DNA from: Pseudomonadales bacterium
GTDB taxonomy: Bacteria > Pseudomonadota > Gammaproteobacteria > Pseudomonadales > Pseudohongiellaceae
Length of the DNA: 64,000 bases
Direction of reading: 5' to 3'
Assembly (NCBI GenBank): GCA_023268635.1
Contig: JALQUB010000022.1
Span: 62,001-126,000, forward strand
Below are positions 1-8,201 of the stretch, piece by piece. Numbering within the stretch: the first letter of the stretch is position 1; every line of letters starts with the position of its first letter. The position numbers and the translations under genes are program-made. The notes under the pieces were generated by a model that had not been told where the DNA came from, ran no database searches, and saw only the letters and a program-made list of their open reading frames with translations.

Positions 1-57
1 CCCATCCTCTCGTCGCAGCAGATACAAACTCCAGCACTGGATATCATGCTCTTGCAT
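1..57 (-). CDS. GIY-YIG nuclease family protein, N-terminal fragment
   Basis: Only the first 19 codons are in the window; the rest lies beyond the left edge. The visible residues begin MQEHDIQCWSLYLLRREDG. The W-x-LYLLR-x-x-DG pattern is the usual opening of small GIY-YIG proteins of the YhbQ/UPF0213 type, where the GIY motif follows shortly after. It starts 6 bases after the stop codon of the metallo-hydrolase gene on the same strand, so the two are probably co-transcribed. The family consists of about 100-residue single-domain proteins with a nuclease-like fold and poorly known function. The catalytic Tyr, Arg and Glu are outside the window, so the call rests on the N-terminus alone. Confidence 0.6.
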   Translation of the reverse strand, partial: MQEHDIQCWSLYLLRREDG

Positions 58-63
58 CAGCGC

Positions 64-921
64 TTATCTCGCAATCCAGAGAGCAGATTCAAATCGCGCC
101 AACCCTTCTTTCTCTAATTTAATCAAGTGCGCCGCCATGGTCTTCTTTGCCCAAGGAATCAAATGTTCTCCCACATCGTCGTATGCACTTCGGACTAGAT
201 CCTCGTCACTGCAGGGCGCTAACCGGCGGAGGCAAGCCAATATTTTCGCCTCTCGCTTGAGTCTATGTGCAATGAGATTTTCGATCTCAGTGAATGGCGC
301 CATCATTATTTCGCCATGCGCAGGAGCCAGAGACACTAGGGGGAGCGAAAGCAATCGTTTAAGTGAGCTAAGGTAATCACTCATATCACCATCAGGCGGT
401 AAAATCACAGGGGTGGTTCCTTGCAACACATGATCCCCAGTAAACAGAAGCCCTTCCTCACGCAGCAGAAAACACAAATGATTGGATACGTGGCCGGGGG
501 TGTGAATCAGTTGCAACGTGAACTGAACATCGCCATCGACACAGTGCAGCAAATCCCCATCCCGACAATCTACATCGGAAACAAAGCTACGATCCTGTCC
601 GGCGACATCCGGTGCATTCAAACCAAGCAATGTCGCCCCAGTGAGCCCAGCGAGTTGTTTCGCTGCAGGAGAGTGATCTCCGTGGGTATGCGTCACCAGA
701 ATCCGCTCTAGGCGTCCTTCGCCTATTGCAGCCAGGAAATTCTGTTGCTGCTTGGCGTCGATTGGTCCGGGGTCGATAAGCGTTAATGAGTGCGTACCCA
801 ATAAATAGCTATTTGTTCCCGGCCCCGTCATAGGACCAGGATTTAGACCAAGTATTCGCCGGACGCGTACCGAACCGGTGTCTAAGTCAACCGCCTTGCC
901 TGGTACTAATTTTTGCATCAT
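64..921 (-). CDS. metallo-beta-lactamase-fold hydrolase (LACTB2-like)
   Basis: A 285-residue soluble metallo-hydrolase. The zinc-binding signature THTHGDH is at residues 77-83, followed by a second metal histidine in HTPGH near residue 141 and an aspartate in FTGDH near residue 162. The N-terminal stretch NPGPMTGPGTNSYLLG is typical of the LACTB2/RNase Z-like branch that also has a C-terminal winged-helix-like tail, and the tail is present here (residues about 215-285). Substrate cannot be read from sequence: LACTB2-type proteins cleave RNA, while other members hydrolyse thioesters or lactones. The start is the first of two adjacent ATG codons, 12 bases after a GGAGG ribosome binding site. 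It is followed at once by the GIY-YIG fragment. Confidence 0.8.
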   Translation of the reverse strand: MMQKLVPGKAVDLDTGSVRVRRILGLNPGPMTGPGTNSYLLGTHSLTLIDPGPIDAKQQQNFLAAIGEGRLERILVTHTHGDHSPAAKQLAGLTGATLLGLNAPDVAGQDRSFVSDVDCRDGDLLHCVDGDVQFTLQLIHTPGHVSNHLCFLLREEGLLFTGDHVLQGTTPVILPPDGDMSDYLSSLKRLLSLPLVSLAPAHGEIMMAPFTEIENLIAHRLKREAKILACLRRLAPCSDEDLVRSAYDDVGEHLIPWAKKTMAAHLIKLEKEGLARFESALWIAR

Positions 922-1262
922 GCCGTACTGTTGCCTCCATTGAACTGCTTGCCATCAACCTATTACCACCCAAATGACTTCAGGAAGTTCAGAATCATAG
1001 CTCTATCACAGGAGACCCCCAAGCCACACAGAGCCCATTCGGACATTTTAAGCCAATACAGGCGTGTTAAATTGGCTCTACATCTGGAGTTCAACGCCAA
1101 TTCGCTTCATAATCCGCTTGATTATAGGCACCGTGAAAAATCCGCCCAAGCCGGCCCCTCTCATCCACCGCGTTATAAACCGCGCCCTAGGATCTAGCGC
1201 AGGCTCGACGATTAGTCGCTATTGACGAAGCGCTGCTGCGAACTGCTTCTGGATAGGAACCC
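922..1262. other. divergent intergenic region, no gene seen
   Basis: About 340 bases between the metallo-hydrolase gene (minus) and serA (plus). Open frames here have no recognisable product and no convincing ribosome binding site. A good sigma-70-like promoter facing left is annotated separately; the serA promoter could not be placed with confidence. Confidence 0.5.
1121..1149 (-). promoter_or_regulatory. predicted sigma-70 promoter for the metallo-hydrolase gene
   Basis: On the minus strand TTGGGC (1144-1149) is followed by a 17-base spacer and a perfect TATAAT (1121-1126). The TTG core of the -35 box is kept. It lies about 200 bases before the start codon at 921. This is prediction from consensus only. 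Confidence 0.4.
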
Positions 1263-2441
1263 ATGCACAATATAAAGACTTATAACCAAATCTCACCACT
1301 CGGACTCAACCGCTTCCCCAAATCAAGCTACCACGTCGCCGCTGATATAAGCGATGCAGACGCCATTCTGCTCAGAAGCCACAAGCTGGCCACCGAAGAA
1401 CTAGGATCGGCGAGAGCTATTGCGCGCGCGGGCGCTGGCACGAATAACGTGCCGGTAGACGCATGCACAGAACAAGGCATTGTCGTTTTCAACACTCCGG
1501 GCGCCAATGCCAATGCGGTGAAAGAACTGGTGCTCTGCGGCCTGTTATTAGCCTCTCGCGGCATTCTGCCAGGCATTGACTTCGCGCAGTCACAGAATGA
1601 CATCGATGACCACGCCGAACTCTCCAAATTAATGGAGCAAGAGAAAAAGCGCTTCGCTGGCAGTGAAATTGCGGGCAAGACCATAGGAGTCGTAGGGCTG
1701 GGTGCGATCGGCTCACTCGTCGCAGAAATGGCAATCAGCCTAGGCATGAAGGTTCAAGGCTTCGACCCCGCCCTTTCCGTCGAAGCGGCTTGGCGCCTGC
1801 CTAGCAAGGTGAAGCGCATCGAAAACCTCAACTCGCTCATGGCAAGCTCTGACTTCATCACATTACATCTGCCTGCTATTGATGCCACACGCGGCATGAT
1901 CAATCGGGAAATCTTCGACGCCATGCGACCTGGCACTTGCCTTATCAATTTCGCACGCGACGAAATCGTCGATGCCGACGCTCTACTCGAGGCTCTCGAA
2001 TCCAACAAGCTTGGACGCTATGTCTGCGACTTCCCCCGCAAGGAATTTATGGCTCGCAACGATGTCATAGCGATGCCTCATATCGGCGCCAGCACGAGAG
2101 AAGCGGAAGAAAATTGTGCAGTCATGGCAGCGGATCAACTCATGGACTTTCTGGAGAATGGAAATATCCGTAATTCCGTGAACTTCCCAGCGCTCGCTCT
2201 CGACCGTGTCGAAGGCGCCGCAAAAGGTACTCGACTCGCGATCAGCAATCGCAACGTGCCCAAGATGCTTGGGCAGATACTCGCGGTGCTCTCCGATCAA
2301 AACATCAACGTACTCGACATGATTAATAAGAGTCGAAACGATATTGCTTATAACTTAATCGATCTCGAGAGTGAGCCTTCGGCTGAATCACTCGCTGCCA
2401 TTGCAGCGATTGAGAATGTCATTAAGGTTACCCTCATCTAA
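1263..2441 (+). CDS. serA: D-3-phosphoglycerate dehydrogenase
   Basis: Oxidises 3-phosphoglycerate to 3-phosphohydroxypyruvate with NAD, the first step of serine synthesis. The 392-residue protein has the substrate-binding lobe at both ends of the catalytic core, the Rossmann GLGAIG motif at residues 145-150 and the catalytic region ending in MPHIGAST. A C-terminal ACT domain (about 318-392, starting ISNRNVPKMLGQIL) is the usual site of serine feedback. The length suits the short bacterial type without the extra intervening domain. ATG is preceded by GGATAGGAACCC. serC follows 52 bases downstream on the same strand, so two consecutive steps of one pathway sit together. Confidence 0.93.
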   Translation: MHNIKTYNQISPLGLNRFPKSSYHVAADISDADAILLRSHKLATEELGSARAIARAGAGTNNVPVDACTEQGIVVFNTPGANANAVKELVLCGLLLASRGILPGIDFAQSQNDIDDHAELSKLMEQEKKRFAGSEIAGKTIGVVGLGAIGSLVAEMAISLGMKVQGFDPALSVEAAWRLPSKVKRIENLNSLMASSDFITLHLPAIDATRGMINREIFDAMRPGTCLINFARDEIVDADALLEALESNKLGRYVCDFPRKEFMARNDVIAMPHIGASTREAEENCAVMAADQLMDFLENGNIRNSVNFPALALDRVEGAAKGTRLAISNRNVPKMLGQILAVLSDQNINVLDMINKSRNDIAYNLIDLESEPSAESLAAIAAIENVIKVTLI

Positions 2442-2493
2442 CAGGCGTAATAGCAAAACAGCTTATTAATTTTTTATTTTTGGAAGCGAACCC

Positions 2494-3582
2494 ATGACAC
2501 AGGTATACAATTTCGGCGCAGGTCCTGCGATGCTACCCGCGGAAGTAATGAAAAAAGCACAGGCAGAGTTTTTGGATTATCAGGGCATGGGCGCCGGTGT
2601 GATCGAGATCAGTCACCGCTCTAAAGAATTCGACGCCATCCTCAATCGATGTGACGAACTCCTAATCGAACTAGCCAATATCCCTAGCAATTACAAAATT
2701 TTGTATGTGCATGGCGGCGCGCAAATGCAATTTTCTGCTGTCCCTCTGAATCTTCTGGGACGCAGCGCAAGCAAATCAGCGAGTTATATTGAAACTGGAA
2801 CCTGGGGCGTTAAAGCACGCAAAGAAGCGGCTCGATTCGGCAATGCGACGACGGCGGCGAGCAGTGCGGACACAGGATTTGATCGCATTCCAGAATTCGA
2901 CCCATCTGCCTTACCGGCTGATACAGCCTATGTCCATATAACTAGCAACAACACATTATATGGCACCCGCTGGCATGACTTCCCACAGACTGGCGACATC
3001 CCGCTGGTGGCAGACATGACCTCAGAATTCCTATCTCGCGAGATCGACATCAGCCAGTTCGGCATAATTTTCGCGGGCCTGCAGAAAAACTTAGGCCCCG
3101 CCGGACTCGCCGTGGTCATCATTCGAGAAGACCTGCTAGGAAACGCACTAGAAATCACGCCTGCGTTGCTGGACTACAGCGTCTACGCGGGCAGCCACTC
3201 GCTATCGAACACCAACAATACCTTCGCCATCTATATGATGGGTCTCGTCTTAGAATGGGTTAAAGAGCAAGGTGGTGTTGCGAAGCTCGAAGCACAAAAT
3301 GAGCGCAAAGCGAAATTACTGTATGACGTAATCGATGAGAGCGATTTTTATCTTGGTGTGGCAGATCCTGCGCATCGCTCTATCATGAATGTCACATTCA
3401 ATTTAGCGAAACCAGAACTACTCGACACCTTCGTCGATGAAGCTCTGGAAAATGGGCTATATGCTCTAAAAGGACACCGTGATGTCGGCGGCGCTCGAGC
3501 ATCGATCTATAACGCCATGCCTGTCGCCGGCTGCGAAGCTCTCGCAACTTTCATGCGTGAATTCGAGCGCAAATACGCCTAG
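2494..3582 (+). CDS. serC: phosphoserine aminotransferase
   Basis: A 362-residue PLP enzyme that converts 3-phosphohydroxypyruvate and glutamate to O-phosphoserine, and also serves in pyridoxal phosphate synthesis. The opening YNFGAGPAMLPAEVM is diagnostic. The PLP-binding lysine is K198 in FAGLQKNLGPAG, and the C-terminal GHRDVGGARASIYNAM closes the active site. The length equals the family norm. It follows serA and is followed after 10 bases by dinB. The serA-serC order is the reverse of the serC-first arrangement common in enterobacteria. Confidence 0.95.
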   Translation: MTQVYNFGAGPAMLPAEVMKKAQAEFLDYQGMGAGVIEISHRSKEFDAILNRCDELLIELANIPSNYKILYVHGGAQMQFSAVPLNLLGRSASKSASYIETGTWGVKARKEAARFGNATTAASSADTGFDRIPEFDPSALPADTAYVHITSNNTLYGTRWHDFPQTGDIPLVADMTSEFLSREIDISQFGIIFAGLQKNLGPAGLAVVIIREDLLGNALEITPALLDYSVYAGSHSLSNTNNTFAIYMMGLVLEWVKEQGGVAKLEAQNERKAKLLYDVIDESDFYLGVADPAHRSIMNVTFNLAKPELLDTFVDEALENGLYALKGHRDVGGARASIYNAMPVAGCEALATFMREFERKYA

Positions 3583-3592
3583 GTTCACCAAC

Positions 3593-4720
3593 ATGGAGCA
3601 GGAATCTGCAGTCTCGATGGACGCCGATGCAGCTCGCCAACGTAAAATAATACATTGCGACTGCGACTGCTTCTATGCCTCTATCGAGATGCGAGACAAC
3701 CCTGCTCTACGGGGCCGCCCCATCGCTGTGGGCGGTTTACCGGACCGTCGTGGTGTAGTCGCCACCTGCAATTACGAAGCGCGCAAATATGGCATTCATT
3801 CGGCCATGGCCTCGGCAACCGCACGCAGACTTTGCCCCGATCTTATTATCATTCGCCCCGCCATGGATAAATATCGCGAGGCTTCTGCGCGTATCCATGC
3901 CATATTCAAACGCTATACCGACTTAATCGAACCGCTGTCACTCGACGAGGCTTACCTCGACGTGAGCAGCTGTGAAGCCTATGGCGGTAGCGCTACGCGT
4001 ATAGCCCAAGCTATCCGAGATGAAGTCAGGGAGTCCGTTGGCATAACCATTTCTGCCGGTATCGCTCCTAACAAATTTCTCGCGAAGATCGCGAGCGACT
4101 GGGAGAAGCCCGACGGACAGTTTGTCGTTCTCCCGCGAGACGTGGCAGCATTTGTATCCGAACTCCCTGTCAAAAAATTGCATGGTGTCGGCAAGGTGAC
4201 CGCCGCGAAAATGAAACGGCTAAACATATTCACCTGTAACGACTTACAAAAACTCAGCATCGAAGAACTCACCGAAAACTTCGGTAGCTTCGGAGAACGA
4301 CTCTTCCATCTGAGCCGAGGAATTGATAATCGCCGCGTAACCACGGACCGAATACGCAAATCTGTCAGCGTTGAGAACACCTTCGACACCGACCTGCCCG
4401 ACGTGCTCGCTTGCAAAGAAGCACTGTTAGATTTACTCCCTAAATTGGCGCTTCGATTGGAACGGCTCGATGGGCAGTACGCAATAAAAAAACAATTCGT
4501 TAAACTAAAATTCCATGACTTCGTGACCACGACCATTGAAACTCTCTCTAACAGCACTGACACCGAAAATTATTTACAACTTTGCGATCAGGGCTTTGCC
4601 CGTGGAGATCGTCCAGTAAGATTGCTAGGAGTTGGCGTTAGAGTAGATCCCATTGACAATGCGTCCTCGGAAGCGCAACTAGCCCTTGCATTGGGACAGG
4701 AAGCTGAGCACAGCGCATGA
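3593..4720 (+). CDS. dinB: DNA polymerase IV (Y-family translesion polymerase)
   Basis: Error-prone polymerase that bypasses DNA lesions. The Y-family palm is clear: HCDCDCFYASIEMRDNPALR holds the first metal aspartate and the steric-gate region, and SLDEAYLDV holds the second pair of acidic residues. Two helix-hairpin-helix-like segments (ELPVKKLHGVGKVTAAKMKR) and a little-finger domain follow. The frame is open further upstream into serC, but ATG 3593 gives a normal 375-residue protein beginning MEQESAV; ATG 3617 is another possible start. No LexA-type CTGT-N8-ACAG box was seen just upstream. The stop overlaps the greB start by 4 bases (ATGA), indicating translational coupling. Confidence 0.93.
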   Translation: MEQESAVSMDADAARQRKIIHCDCDCFYASIEMRDNPALRGRPIAVGGLPDRRGVVATCNYEARKYGIHSAMASATARRLCPDLIIIRPAMDKYREASARIHAIFKRYTDLIEPLSLDEAYLDVSSCEAYGGSATRIAQAIRDEVRESVGITISAGIAPNKFLAKIASDWEKPDGQFVVLPRDVAAFVSELPVKKLHGVGKVTAAKMKRLNIFTCNDLQKLSIEELTENFGSFGERLFHLSRGIDNRRVTTDRIRKSVSVENTFDTDLPDVLACKEALLDLLPKLALRLERLDGQYAIKKQFVKLKFHDFVTTTIETLSNSTDTENYLQLCDQGFARGDRPVRLLGVGVRVDPIDNASSEAQLALALGQEAEHSA

Positions 4721-5223
4721 GCAGATACCGACCACCACAAAAAGCAAGTTCGAATTACATTACTGAGGAAGGTCGACGCGCGCTGAAAGATGAGGTCCAT
4801 CAACTCTGGAAGGTCGAGCGCCCCATCGTCACTCAAGCTGTCTCCGAAGCCGCCGCTCAGGGCGATCGATCCGAGAATGCCGACTACATCTACGGCAAGC
4901 GTCGACTACGTGAAATAGACAGGCGTGTACGCTATCTCAGCAAACGCCTCGAGAATTTCATTGTTGTTGATCGCCCACCAGATGACACGAGTCGAGTTTT
5001 CTTTGCAGCTTTCGTCACGCTTGGCTATGAGAACAAACTGGGCGAATGGCAGGAGAGCAGATATCGCATCGTTGGCGCAGACGAGCTCGATCCATCACGC
5101 GGCTATATTAGTGTAGACTCACCTCTTGCCAGAGCGTTGCTTGGCAAACGAGTTGACGATGAAGTCAATGTAACCACCCCTACCGGCTCTACTGATTACT
5201 GTATTATCGCGATAGAGTACTAG
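4717..5223 (+). CDS. greB: transcription elongation factor GreB
   Basis: A 168-residue secondary-channel factor that makes stalled RNA polymerase cut backtracked RNA. The N-terminal coiled-coil hairpin carries the acidic tip motif in AAAQGDRSENADYIYGKRRL, with the Asp and Glu that coordinate the catalytic magnesium. The basic patch typical of GreB (KRRLREIDRRVRYLSKRL) follows, and the C-terminal FKBP-like domain fills the rest. The length and the FVTLGYENKLGEW segment favour GreB over GreA. It overlaps the dinB stop by 4 bases. Confidence 0.92.
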   Translation: MSRYRPPQKASSNYITEEGRRALKDEVHQLWKVERPIVTQAVSEAAAQGDRSENADYIYGKRRLREIDRRVRYLSKRLENFIVVDRPPDDTSRVFFAAFVTLGYENKLGEWQESRYRIVGADELDPSRGYISVDSPLARALLGKRVDDEVNVTTPTGSTDYCIIAIEY

Positions 5224-5259
5224 CAGCTCCTTGCCCATAGATTGTGAGTCCTTGCCCAG

Positions 5260-6255
5260 ATGATTAAAGTCACCCTCATCGCGCTTCCGGGCGCCCTAGG
5301 CTCTACGCTCAGCATTCCAATAGAAATGCTAAAGGCGGCGAGCGATGTCGTTCAGGCCAGGCACATCGAGGCTCCTTCCTTAGAGCTGCATATCGCCAGT
5401 CACAATCGCCTTCCGGTCGAACTCATGGGGGGGATTAGCATCATACCCGACAGCGCTTTGGAAGAGATCAATCACAGCGATGTCGTTTTTGTACCCGGAT
5501 TTTGGGGTAATCCACGCGCGGCATTGCGGCGCAACAAACAGGTGGTGGAGTGGCTTAGCCAAACCAAACCTCCCCTCGTTTGCGCACTAACTACCGGCAC
5601 TTACTTTCTCGCTGAAGCAGGTCTTCTGGATGGCAAAGAAGCAACAACGCATTGGCGCTTTTTTAACGATTTCGCCGCGCGCTACCCCCAAATAAAACTA
5701 CAGCGAAGACGATTCATTACGCGCTCTTCAAATCACTACTGCACCGGCAGCGTGGATGCGGTGCGAGACGTGATGTTGCACCTAGTCAGCGAATTATTCG
5801 ACCACTCTATTGCGACAGAGATAGCCCGCCAATTCACCCATGACGCCGGCCCTTCTGCCCAATCCGAATTTTTATCGGAGCAGCCGGAGCATACTCATCA
5901 TGATGAATTAATCGCATCCATCCAAAATTGGATGCATTCGCACTACGCGCAAGAGTTAGATCTGACACAGCTAGCAAAGGATTCAAGGATCAGTACACGA
6001 AGTCTCACTCGAAGATTCAAGCAAGCAACCGGCAGCACGCCGGCAATCTATTTAAGAGGAATACGACTTGAAGAAGCGAAGGCATTACTTAGAAGCAGCG
6101 ATGCAAGCATTGTCGAAATTTGCGGCTTAGTTGGGTATCACGACACAAGCTATTTTATCGAACTATTCAAACGGCACACCAATACCACGCCCGGCGGCTA
6201 TCGCAAACTAGTGCGGGCGAAGATATTCTCGGCGAATGAAAACAATTCGAAATAG
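5260..6255 (+). CDS. GlxA-type transcription regulator (DJ-1/PfpI domain plus AraC DNA-binding domain)
   Basis: 331 residues in two parts. Residues about 1-190 form a class I glutamine-amidotransferase/DJ-1-like domain, with AEAGLLDGKEATTHW typical of this branch. Residues about 220-325 form an AraC/XylS double helix-turn-helix, ending in the signature VEICGLVGYHDTSYFIELFKRHTNTTPGGYR. In related regulators the DJ-1 part senses a small molecule. The usual nucleophile cysteine appears to be threonine here (VCALTTGTYFLA), so ligand sensing rather than catalysis is likely. The target is unknown; the next gene is convergent and 13 bases away. Confidence 0.85.
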   Translation: MIKVTLIALPGALGSTLSIPIEMLKAASDVVQARHIEAPSLELHIASHNRLPVELMGGISIIPDSALEEINHSDVVFVPGFWGNPRAALRRNKQVVEWLSQTKPPLVCALTTGTYFLAEAGLLDGKEATTHWRFFNDFAARYPQIKLQRRRFITRSSNHYCTGSVDAVRDVMLHLVSELFDHSIATEIARQFTHDAGPSAQSEFLSEQPEHTHHDELIASIQNWMHSHYAQELDLTQLAKDSRISTRSLTRRFKQATGSTPAIYLRGIRLEEAKALLRSSDASIVEICGLVGYHDTSYFIELFKRHTNTTPGGYRKLVRAKIFSANENNSK

Positions 6256-6268
6256 CGCCTCCCCGTTA

Positions 6269-6571
6269 TTACTTAGGTCTCGCTTCGAAGGCTGCTAACT
6301 GTTCAGGAGTCGCCTGAGTCTGAAATTTATCCTTCCAATCGGAATAAGGCATCCCGTATATCACCTCACGCGCTTCATCGCTGGATAGCTGTATGCCTAA
6401 CTCTTCCGCAGCTGCTTGATACCATTTCCCAAGACAGTTTCTGCAAAAGTTCGCCAGTATCATTAGCTCTATATTCTGTACATTTTTGTTGTCATCCAGG
6501 TGTTTCAACAAGCGCCTAAATGCAGCGGCTTCGATCTCGGTTTTTTGTTGCTCACTCATGTTCATTTTCAC
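6269..6571 (-). CDS. DUF1244 family protein
   Basis: A 100-residue protein recognised as DUF1244 by its core: ANFCRNCLGKWYQAAAEE with a conserved CxxC pair, followed by the hallmark GMPYSDWKDKFQ. The family is small, cytosolic and of unknown function; the cysteine pair suggests metal or redox chemistry, which is inference. The frame starts at ATG 6571; an in-frame ATG four codons later (MSEQQ) is an alternative. It lies downstream of the hibernation-factor gene on the same strand, but a strong terminator separates them, so it probably has its own promoter. Confidence 0.85.
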   Translation of the reverse strand: MKMNMSEQQKTEIEAAAFRRLLKHLDDNKNVQNIELMILANFCRNCLGKWYQAAAEELGIQLSSDEAREVIYGMPYSDWKDKFQTQATPEQLAAFEARPK

Positions 6572-6621
6572 TTTCCTAAAAATTGTCGCGCCTGGGCGAC
6601 TTCATTAACTATTTCAGTCCG

Positions 6622-6656
6622 AAAAAAACGCGCCGGCAAACTTTACACGGCGCGTT
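6622..6656 (-). terminator. intrinsic terminator after the hibernation-factor gene
   Basis: Minus strand: AACGCGCCG, a 12-base loop, CGGCGCGTT and then a run of T (the A-run at 6622-6628 on the plus strand). The 9-bp stem is GC-rich and perfect. It lies 20 bases after the stop at 6676. Confidence 0.85.
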
Positions 6657-6675
6657 GATCGATGAGTAGGCGGGT

Positions 6676-7086
6676 TTAGGCGATGGCTATATCTTCTTGC
6701 TCTAAATCACCCTCTTCGGCATCACCGCTCACATCATTAACATCGAGTGCGTGAATTGGAGTAGCCCTGTGTTTCTTATCAACCGACCGTAATTGTCTCT
6801 CCGCAACATTGAAGGCATCACGAATGGCGACATAGAGATCCTCATGCGCTTGTTTGTCATGTTGATCCTGGTTCACACGCACCTCAATCTGAGGCGTGTG
6901 AATTTCAATACCGACCGAATAAACTTTTCCTTTGTGATGATGATTATGAGGAGAGTCGAGCACGATTCTGCCGTTGATGATTTGATCACAAAAGCGAGCA
7001 AGCTTTTCGATTCGCTTGCTTACAGCCTCTGTTAGGGCCTCAGTTTGCTCGATGTTATGGAAAACGATTTGGATATCATTAGTCAT
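6676..7086 (-). CDS. ribosome hibernation factor, HPF/RaiA family
   Basis: A 136-residue protein of the S30AE (sigma-54 modulation) family. These bind the decoding centre of the small ribosomal subunit and silence ribosomes in stationary phase. The core DIQIVFHNIEQTEALTEAV at the N-terminus and the basic end of the domain (residues about 85-110) fit. After the roughly 105-residue S30AE domain there is an acidic tail rich in D and E. The start at ATG 7086 is chosen because AGGAGA lies 11 bases upstream; the frame is open to 7128. Unlike in many gammaproteobacteria it is not beside rpoN or ptsN. Whether it acts like HPF or RaiA cannot be decided. Confidence 0.8.
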   Translation of the reverse strand: MTNDIQIVFHNIEQTEALTEAVSKRIEKLARFCDQIINGRIVLDSPHNHHHKGKVYSVGIEIHTPQIEVRVNQDQHDKQAHEDLYVAIRDAFNVAERQLRSVDKKHRATPIHALDVNDVSGDAEEGDLEQEDIAIA

Positions 7087-7423
7087 AGATAAACTATCTC
7101 CTATTTTTCCTGCGGTTTCTGCGCCCAAAAATTACACCGTTCAGTGGTGATATGGGGCTTGGGATGGAACAAAACAACTCGATCACCTTGCGGTACGAGG
7201 AATACGCTTGCGCGAATAAAGGAACGAAGGGGATGAGGATGTACGAAGATACTACGAGGCGCCTAGCGCAGCATTTGCACTTTGCAACCAAGGCGAAGAA
7301 TAGACTACCGCCTTGGAGAATCGACACAGCTCGTGGCATTCTCCCTCCGTTTTGAACAATTACAGACTATCGCAGCATTTCCGTTTTGTCTAAGGTTTCT
7401 CAAGTAAAATAACACGGCCTAGA
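7087..7423. other. intergenic region, no gene supported
   Basis: About 340 bases between the hibernation-factor start and the M15 peptidase stop. Short overlapping open frames occur on both strands (for example 7152-7355 plus), but none resembles a known protein. The promoter for the hibernation factor should lie here, but I could not place it. Confidence 0.4.
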
Positions 7424-7981
7424 TCAAAGCTTTTCCACAAAACACCAATGCCAAGGCTCATAGTCGATCTGAAAGGGATTACCACGCGGATAGCTCATGA
7501 TAAAACCGAAGTGGCCGGCTCTCTTTTCTAACCAACGAAAGCAATTGCTGCTTTCAAATTCCACCTCGAGCGGCTTGACGCCACTCGTCGTGACGTCGAC
7601 TGCACGCCCCGTGTGATGCTCACTAAATCCAGGTGCCGCGCTCACGCGCAAGATACTCTCCAAACTTTGTCCCGCTGCGAGTTTGCGAGAAATTAGGTCG
7701 CTCTGATAGTCGATACCACGATAAGCAGAGACTAATTGCAATTCAACTCCCTCAGACTCAGCTGCTTGACGCATTTCAGCCCAGGCCTTGGCTGCGGCTG
7801 GAGTTAGTCGCTGCTTACGACCAAACACGTCGGTGCCGACGCTTTCGAGTACTAGCGCCTCTTCGCACAAAGGCTGTGGATATTGTCCAGCGAGCGCTTC
7901 CTGAAGCAGTGTCGCGGGTATTCCCAATCGCTCATGACAACCCGATAACTGCGCTATGTAGTCCTTTTGTTTGTCCGTCAC
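7424..7981 (-). CDS. D-alanyl-D-alanine carboxypeptidase family protein (VanY-like, peptidase M15B)
   Basis: A 185-residue zinc peptidase that trims the terminal D-Ala of peptidoglycan stem peptides. The metal site is visible: EHHTGRAVDV supplies His and Asp, and EPWHW supplies the last His and catalytic Glu. SAYRGIDYQSDLI is the conserved substrate-side arginine region. No signal peptide is evident, which is unusual for a periplasmic enzyme and may mean a cytoplasmic L,D/D,D-peptidase in recycling, or an upstream start. The start codon is GTG with only a weak ribosome binding site. Confidence 0.82.
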   Translation of the reverse strand: MTDKQKDYIAQLSGCHERLGIPATLLQEALAGQYPQPLCEEALVLESVGTDVFGRKQRLTPAAAKAWAEMRQAAESEGVELQLVSAYRGIDYQSDLISRKLAAGQSLESILRVSAAPGFSEHHTGRAVDVTTSGVKPLEVEFESSNCFRWLEKRAGHFGFIMSYPRGNPFQIDYEPWHWCFVEKL

Positions 7982-8092
7982 CGTATCTCTAACCCACCCA
8001 AGTTTTATGCGCTCATGCTAGGTCTGCAGCAAGCAGCTTGCAAGGCACAAACCTCCTCTTCGCCGCAGCAGAAAGGACTATGCACGCCTCAC

Positions 8093-8125
8093 TATGTCTA
8101 TTTTGTCATATTTTATGTCTATTTT
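8093..8125 (+). repeat. two 12-bp direct repeats, operator-like
   Basis: TATGTCTATTTT occurs at 8093-8104 and again at 8114-8125, exactly 21 bases apart, which is two helical turns. They lie about 80-110 bases upstream of the ketosynthase start. The spacing suits two protein subunits on one DNA face. Confidence 0.5.
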
Positions 8126-8201
8126 ACTGCATTGTTAGACTAAGGCTAAACGCATACTTGCCGCCAATAATGATCAATCAGCACTACTTAAGGTCGTAAT
8201 C

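Noticed and set aside
913-1197. 94-codon open frame between the metallo-hydrolase gene and serA
   Set aside because: It starts inside the neighbouring gene, has no recognisable product and covers a predicted promoter on the other strand.
3479-3592. Upstream extension of dinB into serC
   Set aside because: The extra 38 residues read a shifted frame of the conserved serC end and are not part of Y-family polymerases.
3400-3592. LexA box before dinB
   Set aside because: No CTGT-N8-ACAG pattern was found; dinB seems to be transcribed from upstream.
7152-7355. 67-codon open frame in the gap before the M15 peptidase
   Set aside because: No family resemblance and no convincing ribosome binding site; frames of this size are common by chance in the gap.
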